NCBI GenBank assembly: GCA_963743425.1
Contig: CAVUPU010000002.1
Coordinates: 496,001 to 560,000, forward strand
Length of the DNA stretch: 64,000 bases
Direction of reading: 5' to 3'
Origin: JAJVID01 sp963743425
GTDB lineage: Bacteria > Acidobacteriota > Blastocatellia > RBC074
Both the position numbers and the translations under genes were made by a program. Below the pieces are notes generated by a model. That model saw only the letters and a list, made by a program, of their open reading frames with translations, had not been told where the DNA came from and did not search any database. Each line of letters starts with the position of its first letter. The stretch's first letter is position 1. Positions 53,849 to 64,000 of this stretch are shown one piece after another.

Positions 53849-56800
53849 ATTAAAGGGAATGACAATCAGGGACTGTTGCCCATTTGCGGCGCTGGCGCTG
53901 GTTCGCAACTGAATCGCTGCGTCCCCAGGGCGGCCCAAACCTCGATCCGTACTCTCCCGTTGCTCAAGTTGGCGAAGGCGCCGTCGAGGATTGTAATCCT
54001 TGCGCTTGCGTATAAGCCTCCCAACCGGTGATATCGTTTGTCGGGAAGTAAAGATAGGTCTCTATGCGATCGAAGACGCCGTCTCCGGTGAAGTCGTAGC
54101 TGACGCGCAACTGGACCGCGTCGCCCACATGAGCGCCGGCGTCCACGTAGAGAGTGAACTGTGTGCTCCGAGTGGAGTCGAAGGTCGCGGTAAGACCTGA
54201 GAGTGTATAGACGAGTGGGTTTGTGGGCGCGCCGTCGTGGTTGCCCCCTCCTGCCCCGGGAACGGAGTCGGTCGAAGCTGCGGCGCCGGGTGTGGTTGAA
54301 AGAAGACCCGGCGTCCCCAGAGCCGCGCCGTCCATGACATACAGCACATTCGAGAATGCGGGGCCACCTCCGCCGCTCACACTGACATTGTCGAAGGTAG
54401 AAGTATTTAGAACACCGGCTGCGTGGCTTGTCACCGCCAGACCGACGAAGACCTGAGCGCCCATGGTGACGGTATCCGACCCAACCTGCGTCCATGTCGA
54501 GCCGTTGGTTGATCTGGAGGCCGTGATCGTATTGCCATTGCGCACGAGCCGGACCCAGACGGGAGTCCCAGACGCGCCACCCGCGGTGTGTGTACTTACG
54601 CCACCTGGCGCCACCCGCCGCTGGAAAGCGAGGCCATTACCGGGTGTCAGCGCCATGAAAGCGTGCCTGGAGCCGGCCGCAAGCGTCTCGCGAATCATGA
54701 CTCCCGCCTTGGCCCACGGGTTCGTATTCTGCACCGCCGTAACACGAGCCACTATCTGGCCGTTACCGTTCAGAGGCTGGTAGGCGAATTGGAAGCCATC
54801 GGCGGTCTCCCAGATGTCGGCGCCCGAGCCTCTCACTGTGAATATGCCGGAAGAATGGCTGGACGATCCGGCCGCCCCCACCGAGCCGACGTCGGTGTTC
54901 AGCCAGGGGCTGGGTAAGGCCCCGCCGCCTGCCGACGTCGTGGCGCTGGCCTGGTTTGACGGTGGAGATGAGCCGGCGCCGTTAACCGCCGTGACTCGGT
55001 AGAAGTATGTCGTGGATGCGGCCAGCCCTCCGCTTGTGAATGTGGTCCCAGTGATCCCACTTGCTATTTGGTTGGCGGCTGATGGCGTGAACCCGTTGGT
55101 CGTGCTACGGAAAACGCTATAAGTCACTCCCGCTGGCGCCGACGCCGTCCAGCTCAGATTGATCGTCGAGGCCGATGTCGCGTTGGCGGTCAGGTTAGTC
55201 GGCGCCTGCGGGGGCGTAGGCGGAGGTTGCAGGTTATCGGATGCCAGCGCTCCGGCCGGGACATTCAGTGAAGCGCCATCAGAGAAGCTTCACTGTGACC
55301 GCGCTGGCAGTTGGATTAAACGCAACGTGGGTAACGACATTACTGCTGGGATTTCTAAAAACCGCATAGAACGGCCAGTTAGCCGTCACCGCCGTGTGAA
55401 CACGTCCCAGGGCCGCTAAAGTGTGAAGCCAGGCATACTCGTGCGCGCGCGATTCGCCATCACGAGTAAAGGTCGTACTGTTCCAACGGTTGATGGCGTC
55501 GGTCGGGTCGAAGAGCGCTTCGTACATCTCCATCAGGTCTTGCCAGAGGTTGAGCGTGCCGCCGTTCAAGGTCAACACTTCGTTGAAGTTCCTTTGGCAG
55601 TAGGCGGGATCGCGTCCCAGGTAGAGCGACGCCCCGGTGAAAGGCAGGAATTCTATCCCATGCACAAATTCGGGCTGCGCGCCAAACCACGTCGACCAAT
55701 CGGATTTGGCGTCGAACAGATTCGCGATCATGGTCCGCGAAAAACCTGCCGGGAATGTGTTCACAGGCCCGGCGTTAAACCAGTAGTAGAATGCCGCGTT
55801 GGTCTCCTGCGTGTAGAGCCAGATCCCGGCGTCGCGCAATTGCGTATTGCCGGTCACAGCCCCCAGGAGAATCATGCCGGCCCAGGCGTTGATCGCTTCA
55901 GAGGTCGACTCCTCATTGCCGCCGTCTCCGAACGGCGCCTGCGCCGATGCCCACGAATGGCCCGCGTAGACATCGAAGTTGCGCAGGAAAGGGAACATAC
56001 TATCTCCGCGATCGATACTTGCGATATCCCGGCGCAGCAGATCGACCATGCCGCCCCAGTTGTTTTGCGCAATCCAGTTGCGATCGTACAAGCCCACCAT
56101 CGCCGCGGCGTGAATCCAGTAGCCATAATGGAAGTGGTGATCGGTCAGGCCGGTATCGCTGCCGAAACTTCCCGGGTACCCGATCAAACTTCCCCAATTA
56201 TTGTCGTAATAGAAGAGACTGGAATTCTTGCCGCGGCGGTAAACCAGAATTGCAACTGGCCTTTAAGACTGTTCAGCAGGTTGTTGAAAGCGTTCGGGTC
56301 TTGCTGTTGAGCGATGGGAAGGAGTTGGGCGATTCGAGCCACCTTCTTGCCGCCAAAATATGTGTCCCCGGCGGTGTAGTGATTTCCCTCGTTGACGACG
56401 TTATTAAGCAGGCCCTGAAGCGTCGCGTTGTTGTAGTTTGGCGTCCGCGGCAAATAAGGCAGGACGCCGTTGAAGGTGTCAGTGGTCGTGAATGAATTGC
56501 CGCTCCAGACTCGCATCACGCCTCGCGGGCTTGCATACGTAAAGCTGGTATTGACGGGTCCCGGCAAGGAAGCGTACTGATGAGGGTAAAGCGCCATGAG
56601 AAAGCCGGTGCTGACTCCATCCATCGATTGCGTAGTTACGGTATAGGTAGTGGACACCTGGCTATCGCTCTGGTCGTAGTTCCAACTGACACGGGTGTCT
56701 ACAGGAAACGAGAAGGCGCGGCTGGCAAAAGCGCTGAGCGCCGATTGGTTTGGCAGAATCGCCAACGAGAAATATGTAGCCCCGCCCGCCAGATTGCACG

Positions 56801-57446
56801 TCAATCTCGTCGTCCCGATCCCACTCCATGTGCTGCCGCTTGGACCAAACAAACCATAATTGTTGCCGGCGATGCTCACGCCAAGGATATTGCCGTTGTT
56901 CGCGAAGATGGTGGGCTGGCCATTAAAGGTCACAGTCGGGTTGCTGCCATTCGTGGTTACGTAAACGAACGGCATTCCGCGACCGACACGAGTCGTGATT
57001 GGCCCGAAATTGAAATCGACTGTCCAATCGCTGTACCGGCTCACATTCACTGCGCCGGCGTTCAAACCATCAACTCCCACTGTCAAATCCGGCTGGAAAG
57101 GCTTATTAAACCATAAGCCGTTATTGTTGACCGTCGGGTAGTATCCGGCGACTAACCCGTTTGCAGTCACCTGAATCGAGAGCGGCTCTGGAAACATGTA
57201 TATTGGGCCAGGGGCGAATCCGTGTGGATTCCAATACTTGGAAGTCCAAAATTTATGGGTTGGAATCGGCCCGCCGTGAGTCTCGTAAATCGCGCTTTGA
57301 GGACCGGCGAACCCAGGCGGTACTGATGTGGTATAACTGCCTGCGCCAACTGCTACAGTCTGCGCATTCACTGCGCCGAGAACAGTGAACGATGTGAAAA
57401 GCGCAAAGATAAATCGGGCGATACTAAAGTTTAGCTTCTGATACAT
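53846..57446 (-). pseudogene. GH81 endo-beta-1,3-glucanase, modular, with at least four frameshifts
   Basis: Read across frames: signal peptide, GH81 N-terminal beta-sandwich (PIPTHKFWTSKYWNPHGFAPG to about residue 400), then FYYDNNWGSLIGYPGSFGSDTGLTDHHFHYGYW, the catalytic-region NEESTSEAINAWAGM, and EYAWLHTLAALG. After VTVKL comes a linker, an FN3 domain (APTNLTANATSASTINLSWT), a DUF1349-like concanavalin module and a C-terminal module ending LIVIPFN. The frame changes near 56229-56238, 55279-55290, 53990-54005 and 53918-53930. Each part is well conserved, so decay (or sequencing error) is recent. GH81 enzymes cut laminarin and fungal beta-1,3-glucan. The start follows AGGAGGTA. Confidence 0.85.
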
Positions 57447-57515
57447 CATTACCTCCTGATACGAACCCCGGCCCCAGGCATTGCGCCGGAAACAATTTGA
57501 CTGCGTCTTTCGGCG

Positions 57516-57657
57516 TTGATCATCGTCTCGGCCAGTGAGACAGAAGTTGGAACCGCGGATTTTCACGGATGCTGCGGATCAACGCGTATAATCAGTAATA
57601 ATCCGTAGCATCCGTGAAAATCCGCGGTTCCTGTCTGTGACCGAAACGATGATCAAT
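57516..57657. repeat. 142-bp MITE-like inverted repeat
   Basis: Core arms 57549-57579 and 57601-57631 (GGAACCGCGGATTTTCACGG...) pair with one mismatch in 31. Weaker pairing continues outward (TTGATCATCG...CGATGATCAA), so the whole intergenic region between the GH81 start and the GH16 stop is one imperfect palindrome. No terminal direct duplication was noticed. Confidence 0.8.
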
Positions 57658-57666
57658 GCCCGTCTT

Positions 57667-58967
57667 TCACAGCCCCCAGACCCTGACGTAATCCACCCGC
57701 ATCTGCTGTGGGAAGGGCGTGCCGGCGTTCGGAGGGCCGACGAAATTGCCTCCCACCGCGACGTTGAGGAGGATAAAGAATTGGCCCTGAAATTCCTGCG
57801 TACTGTTGATTCCTCCCGCGATGTTGGCCTCGTGATATTGCACACCGTCCAGAAACCATCTGATGGCAGTGGGGGTGCGGGAAATTGCGTATGTATGGAA
57901 CCCGGCCGCCAGAGAAACAGGCGAGTTAATGCTGGTCCCAAACTGGGCGTGCGAGCCGTTGGCCTCCCAGTGCATCGTGCCGATAAGTTGGAAAGGGTTC
58001 TGGCCTCGAACTTCAAGGATGTCGATCTCCCCGCAGGAAGGCCACCCAACAGTGCTGATCGTATTGCCCAGCATCCAGAATGCCGGCCAGATGCCTTGAC
58101 CTTGTGGCAACTGGATACGGGCTTCGACCCAGGTGTTGACCCCGAACGATCGAAGACCTTGTGTTTTGAGACGAGCAGACGTGAACTGGCTCCCTCCGAG
58201 ATTCTCCCGGCGAGCCTCGATTATCAACATTCCATTCTCTGAGCGCGCGTTCACCGGGCGATTGGTATAATTCTGCAATTCATTGTTACCGAACCCGCTG
58301 TTGCCCAGATCGTAAGTCCAATTAGCGCCGCTGATTGTCGACCCGTTGAACTCGTCAGACCAAAGTAAGTTTGGAAAACCCGGAGGCGCTCCTGTTGGCG
58401 GAGGCGGTGGCGGTGGGGCGGCGGTGGCGGCGGCGTCCCGCCGACCGCTGCCCAGGTGAACGTCTCCCAGGCGCTTGCGGCCACGCGGTCGGAGACGAGC
58501 GGCGCAAACGCCCCGCGGTTTTGATCCGCGCATACGAACCGGTTGGTCACTCTCCCTCTCAAAGTGAAAGCGCCGCCTGGAAGATCGGCCCATATGAAAT
58601 GTTCCCACGTGCTCGCGGAAGTACGGTCGGCGACAAGCGGCGCCCACGCGCCGCGGTCCAGATCGGCCGAAACAAAACGGCCGTTTCCGATTGATCGTAA
58701 CGCGATAAACCCGCCGCCGGCGTCAATCACCTGGAACTGCTCCCATCCGGCCACCGCCGTGCGGTCGGCGACGAGCGGGGCAAACGCGCCGCGGGCTTGA
58801 TCCGCTGATACAAACAAATTTGTCCCGGAGGACCTTATCCATATGGTCTGCCCGATCGGCGCTGCAGCCGACGCGACCATTGCCGTCATCATGATAATTA
58901 GCGCCAGAAACAAGGTCTTCATAGTCCGCGACCCGTATTGATTACTGAAGAGACTGGTGTTAGACAT
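57667..58967 (-). CDS. GH16 laminarinase with N-terminal fascin-like module, one frameshift
   Basis: The first frame (from 58967, after AAGGAG) gives a signal peptide and three FVSADxxxGxxAPLVADR-type trefoil lobes ending in WAAVGG and a Pro-run. The second frame holds the GH16 domain: LLWSDEFNGSTISGANWTYDLGN, the catalytic motif GEIDILEV (two Glu and the Asp all present), TMHWEANGSHAQ, RWFLDGVQYH and a terminal VDYVRVWGL. The frames part in the GGC/GGT-rich Pro-linker at about 58405-58450, where slippage is easy. An in-frame ancestor would have about 430 residues. Secreted endo-beta-1,3-glucanase action is well supported by the active-site motif. Confidence 0.85.
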
Positions 58968-59196
58968 GGGCGTTCTCCTTTTCTGAAAGTGTGTTTCTGA
59001 ATATCAAAGCGAGGGCGCTGATCAATGCGCCTATGGTCTCGGAATCGCTCGCCAGAGCGGCCTAGTACGGGAACTAGCTCCACCTACAACGCGCCAGCGT
59101 TTGGGTAAAGTGATTGACAGTTAGGTAACAGTTATGGGTACGTTAAGGGCATCGCTTAACGGACTGGTTCCACACCTTATCTCTAATCAATCCTGG

Positions 59197-60571
59197 ATGA
59201 CGAATATGTCAGATGCGACAGACGGGACTGGCTCAACGCCTCCAACCGCCGAGGAAGTACGACAGTTGCTAGACCGAATTCTCTGCAGCAGGCAATTTTC
59301 AAATTCGCCGAAGAAGCAAAAATTCCTGCAACTGATCTGTGAGGCTTACCTGGATGGACGCGCCAGTGACCTGAGCGAATATTCGATAGGGTACGAGGTC
59401 TTCGACCGTAATGAGACCTATGACCCTGCTCTCGACTCGATCGTGCGCGTAGGAGCGCACGAGCTAAGGAAGAAGCTCGAGCTTTACTACAAAAGCGAAG
59501 GGAAAAATGACGAGATCCTCCTGGAGATTCCAGTCGGAAGTTATATCCCCATTTTCACCCGACTCAGGCAGGCGCCAGAAGCTACCGAATCCACAAAGGC
59601 TGCGCTCTCTACACCTCTTTTGTCCGGCCACATTGGCCTTGCGCATTGGAAAGACCTGGATCGTATTGTTGAGCCTGGCGTTAGTCTTTTTGATAATTGC
59701 AGTGGCTATGTTGGCTCTATCCAACCGGCAGTTACGGACGGCAAATCAAAGAAGGCTCTCAGCCAAAGGAAATTGCGGCCGTATACAAGCCGGTCTGGGA
59801 GCCGTTCCTGAAGGATGAGAGTCCAGACGCTGCTCGTGTTAAGCAATCCTCCGGTCTATCGTTTTTGGAACCCGGCTGATCATAAGTCTTTATCCAATAT
59901 ATCCATCAATCTCACCCCTGCGGAGACCGCGGCTTTGGAAGAAACGCTCGGGCGAGAACGATTTGTCCTGAAGCATAATCCGCTCCCACGACTGGTGCTG
60001 TCTTATGACGAATATACAGGCGTCGGTGAAGCAGTCGGGCTGTATCGGCTCACCACGCTGTTTAAAGGGCTTGGCAAAGAGCCACGTGCTGAAGCAGAGC
60101 CGCACGGTAAGCGCCGAAGACATGAAGAATCATAATGTGATCCTTCTGGGGAGCGTGTGGGTCAACGAATGGTCGGGGAAAGACCTCATCAAGGAAGACT
60201 TCGGCAGCGGCGCCAGCGCGACCATCGTAAACTACAATCCGCTTCCCGGAGAGGAACGGGAATACAGCGCCAAATTCGATGAGGAGACCGGCAGGCTGAT
60301 CGAAGACTATGGCCTTATCACCGTCAAACCCAATATTTCTGAAAAGAACACAGTAATGGTCCTGGCAGGAACTCACAGCGAGGGAACCGAGGCGGCGGCG
60401 GAGTATTTAACGAGCGAGGATCACCTGGCAGCCCTCAACCAGCGGTTGCTTTTATTGAAACGCCCTTCTCCAAAACATTTTCAGGTCTTGCTTAAGGTCA
60501 AAGTTGATAACGGTATCCCTACTATTATCTCGATTGTGACGGTCCACGAACTCCATTCGGACCGGCGGTGA
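59197..60571 (+). pseudogene. acidobacterial TM regulator-like protein spread over four or more frames
   Basis: Segment 1: RILCSRQFSNSPKKQKFLQLICEAYLDGRASDLSEYSIGYEVFDRN, with IVRVGAHELRKKLELYYKSEG, the N-terminal domain of a large acidobacterial family. Segment 2: a TM helix, TWIVLLSLALVFLIIAVAML. Segment 3: AAVYKPVWEPFLKDESPDA. Segment 4: LLVLSNPPVYRFWNPAD through LVLSYDEYTGVGEAVGLYRLTTLFKGLG. Segment 5: LKQSRTVSAEDMKNHNVILLGSVWVNEWSG to NGIPTIISIVTVHEL. The frame advances by one base near 59630, 59740, 59825 and 60085. All five parts are in the right order, so it was one protein of about 450 residues, perhaps the local regulator of the glucanase genes. Confidence 0.75.
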
Positions 60572-60814
60572 CCGAATCCGCCGAGTCCGCCGAATTCGAT
60601 AGAGATCCATAGCTTGAAGAAAGAAAGAGTGATTGATCTGGATCACTTTTAACCGATAAAAGGTTGTAACTGGCGGCTTTTTCCGTCAGTCTTTAGTGGC
60701 GAGCTTTAGCGACGAGCAGGAACTTCGCAGGTTCGCTCCTGCCGCCTTCACGCTCGCCGCAATTCAATCCTTTTCGCATAAACAGAGACAATAAGACAGG
60801 AGCCTACTTCAATA

Positions 60815-62558
60815 ATGAAGCGCTATTCCTATTTCACGCTCGCCTTTGCGCTGGCGCTCTCGGCTGTGGCGTTCTACGCGCCGCGGATCAACAGGGCGGC
60901 GGCCTTCGACGGCGACGCATACGCGATCAAGGGCGGAACGGTCGTTACCGTGACCGGCGCGACGATTCAAAAAGGCACGGTTATCATCCGCAACGGTCTG
61001 ATCGAGGCCGTCGGCGCCGACATTCCGATCCCGGGCGACGCCCGCGTGATTGACGCCACCGGGATGACGGTCTATCCGGGTTTGATTGACGCTTACACCA
61101 ACATCGGTCTCGGCGCGCCTGCGCCGACTCCCGCGCAGGGCGGTCGAGGCGGGGGCCAACCCGCTCCGCCTGTTCCGGCGATCCCTGCTCTGGCGATTAC
61201 CACGACCACCACCGGCGCCCAACCAACTCCCAGGCCCAGCGGTCAAAGCCCCGAATTGATGGCTTCCGACCAGATCAAGGTCACGGCTGAAACCTTCGAC
61301 CAGCAGCGCAGCGCGGGCATCACGACAGCGCTCGTGGCGCCGCGCGAAGGCATCTATCAGGGCCAGAGCGCGCTCATCAACCTGGGCGCCGCCGAACCCG
61401 AGAAGCTGATCATCAAAAATCCCGTCACGCTCAACGTCTCGTTCGGGAGCGGACGCGGTTTCGGAGGAGGCGGGGGCTATCCGGGTTCGCTGATGGGCGT
61501 CTTCGCGTTCCTGCGCCAGTCGATGCTCGACGCGCAGCATTACAAGTCGGCCTGGGAGCATTACAACCGGAACAAGCGCGGGACGCAGCGGCCCGAGTCC
61601 GACAAATCGCTCGCCGCGTTGCAGCCGGTGATCGCGGGCGCAATGCCCATCGCGTTCGCCGCCAACAGCGAGCGCGAAATCAGACGCGCGATCGGCTTCG
61701 GCGAAGAGTTCGGCCTGAAATTCATGATCGCCGGCGGGCTGCAAAGCTATCAGATCGCCGACCTGCTCAAACAGAAGAACGTCACGGTGCTGTTGAGCCT
61801 CAATTACCCGCAGCGTCCGGCCAACCTGGAAGACCCCGAATCGGAGTCTTTGCGAGTCTTGCGCGACCGAGCCGATGCGCCTAAATCCGCCGCCGCGCTG
61901 AGCAAGGCCGGCGTGCGCTTCGCGTTCCAATCGGGCTATCTGAACAGGCCTTCCGATTACATCGCCAACGCCGCAAAAGCCGTCGAGGCCGGCCTGTCGA
62001 AAGACGAAGCGATCAAGGCGATGACCATTTACCCGGCGGAAATTTTCGGTGTGGCCGAACAGTTGGGAAGCATCGAGAAGGGCAAGATCGCCAACATCGT
62101 CGTCACGAGCGGCGATCTCTTCGACCGCCGCTCGCAGGTCAAACACGTCTTCGTTGACGGCAAGCCATACGAAGTCAAACCGCCCGCGCCCGCGCAAGGC
62201 GGGCCGGGAGGACGCTCAGGCGGACGAGGCGGACGCCCCGGCGCTGCAAGCCGCCGCGGTGTCAGCGGCAGGCAGTTGGTCAATCACTTCGGAATCGCCG
62301 CAAGGGCCGATTCAATTGACATTCAACCTCAAACAGGAAGGCGCGACGATCAGCGGAGAAGTCACTTCGCCGTTCGGAGCCTTCCCGCTCAGCGGAACGC
62401 TCAGCGGCAATGAATTGAGCTTCGCCTTCACTGCGAAAATTCAGGACCAGGAATTGCCCGTCACCGGGAAAGGCTCGATTGACGGCGATTCGATTCGCGG
62501 CTCGATGAACGCGATGGGACAAGACACGAATTTCAGCGGTACGCGCACACCAAGATAA
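60815..62558 (+). CDS. amidohydrolase-family protein lacking the HxH motif, frameshifted near its C-terminus
   Basis: Signal peptide (about 1-30), then an amidohydrolase fold: AIKGGTVVTVTGATIQKGTVIIRNGLIEAVG, VIDATGMTVYPGLIDAYTNIGLG, and a Gly/Pro/Ala-rich insert. Later come RFAFQSGYLNRPSDYIANAAKAVEAGLSKDEAIKAMTIYPAEIFG and GSIEKGKIANIVVTSGDLF. Active members have HxH after PGLID; here it is Y94-x-N96, so the metal site is incomplete. One extra base near 62195-62225, in a G-rich linker, shifts the frame; the second frame encodes a beta-sheet domain (GSWSITSESPQGPIQLTFNL ... SGTRTPR). It is followed by a paralogue with an intact site, so it may serve as a non-catalytic partner. Confidence 0.82.
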
Positions 62559-62560
62559 AT

Positions 62561-62640
62561 CAGTACCGCGAGCGGTAGCTAGCGCGGCTCCACCAAGAGA
62601 CCGGCTCGGGATGCGCCGCTCGCTACCGCTCGCGGTACTG
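62561..62640. repeat. 19-bp-arm palindrome (AGTACCG family) between the amidohydrolases
   Basis: CAGTACCGCGAGCGGTAGC at 62561-62579 pairs perfectly with 62622-62640; looser pairing continues inward. The nested TACCGCGAGCGGTA and the AGTACCG outer end match the style of the repeats at 953-1035 and 9793-9851. It lies between the two stop/start boundaries of the amidohydrolase pair. Confidence 0.85.
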
Positions 62641-62655
62641 AACAGGGAGATCACG

Positions 62656-64000
<1,345 letters not shown>

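Noticed and set aside
60660..60760. Short inverted repeats (GCGAGC...GCTCGC, CTGGCGG...CCGTCAG) upstream of the first amidohydrolase.
   Set aside because: Stems are short and broken, and no terminator, operator or riboswitch pattern could be supported.
60809..62197. A 462-codon minus-strand frame opposite the first amidohydrolase.
   Set aside because: Same antisense effect; low-complexity Arg-rich product, no ribosome-binding site, and it covers a clear signal peptide and catalytic-fold gene on the other strand.

Overview
The window looks like a chromosomal segment of an Acidobacteriota bacterium, most likely class Blastocatellia. This is inferred from gene content, not from a marker gene: CadC-like winged-helix/PD40 regulators, carboxypeptidase-regulatory TonB receptors, DUF1080 and DUF5117 secreted proteins, an SBBP-type fragment, TonB-C fusion proteins, high GC and many REP-like intergenic palindromes. 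No rRNA, tRNA, CRISPR array, transposase or integrase was seen.

Layout. 0-1 kb: a partial HEPN (ApeA-like) gene running off the left edge, with a small membrane ORF upstream. 1-10 kb, all minus: frameshifted aceE, a small Zn-ribbon membrane protein, a beta-CASP metallo-beta-lactamase protein, an SGNH hydrolase with a 12-bp minisatellite, a K+ channel with RCK domain and a DUF1080 protein, most separated by long palindromes. 10-14.3 kb, plus: a DUF3500-TonB-TonB fusion protein coupled to HrpB helicase. 14.3-18.6 kb, minus: a surface protein with about 21 copies of a 17-residue repeat, two small membrane genes and a chimeric pseudogene. 18.8-23.2 kb: a CadC-like sensor/regulator with a 10-bp-phased TGAA array at its start, then a BON-Hsp70 pair. 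23.4-29.7 kb, minus: a TPR-CHAT protein whose catalytic His and Cys are replaced, and a sigma/anti-sigma/TonB-domain operon. 29.9-33.5 kb: glutaminyl cyclotransferase, HIT protein, DUF4112 protein and an M1-like protein with a degenerate zinc site.

33.6-42.2 kb: a 25-residue Cys/Lys-rich microprotein with its own sigma70-type promoter, then an iron-uptake cluster (TonB receptor, DUF3386 protein, frameshifted siderophore receptor, PiuC-type dioxygenase, truncated PepSY protein) and a sterol-desaturase-like hydroxylase. 42.3-49.6 kb: DoxX protein, Ser/Thr kinase, a broken VapBC-like locus joined to a WG-repeat fragment, an active-looking DUF5117 metalloprotease and a retropepsin/PDZ protein. 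49.6-60.6 kb: HAD hydrolase, a broken DUF1080 gene, and a beta-1,3-glucan (laminarin) degradation cluster with a beta-helix protein, GH81 and GH16 enzymes (the first and last share a fascin-like beta-trefoil module), followed by a regulator-like gene spread over several frames. 60.8-64 kb: a pair of amidohydrolases; only the second, which runs off the right edge, keeps the HxH metal motif.

Three themes stand out. First, single-base indels are concentrated in the 50-62 kb part (about a dozen), while most of 4-37 kb has none that I can see, which suggests local gene decay unless it is an assembly-quality effect. Second, several enzyme-family proteins have lost catalytic residues but are otherwise intact (CHAT, M1, first amidohydrolase). 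Third, many gene junctions carry a long palindrome, in several sequence families, two of which may carry the downstream gene's Shine-Dalgarno sequence.
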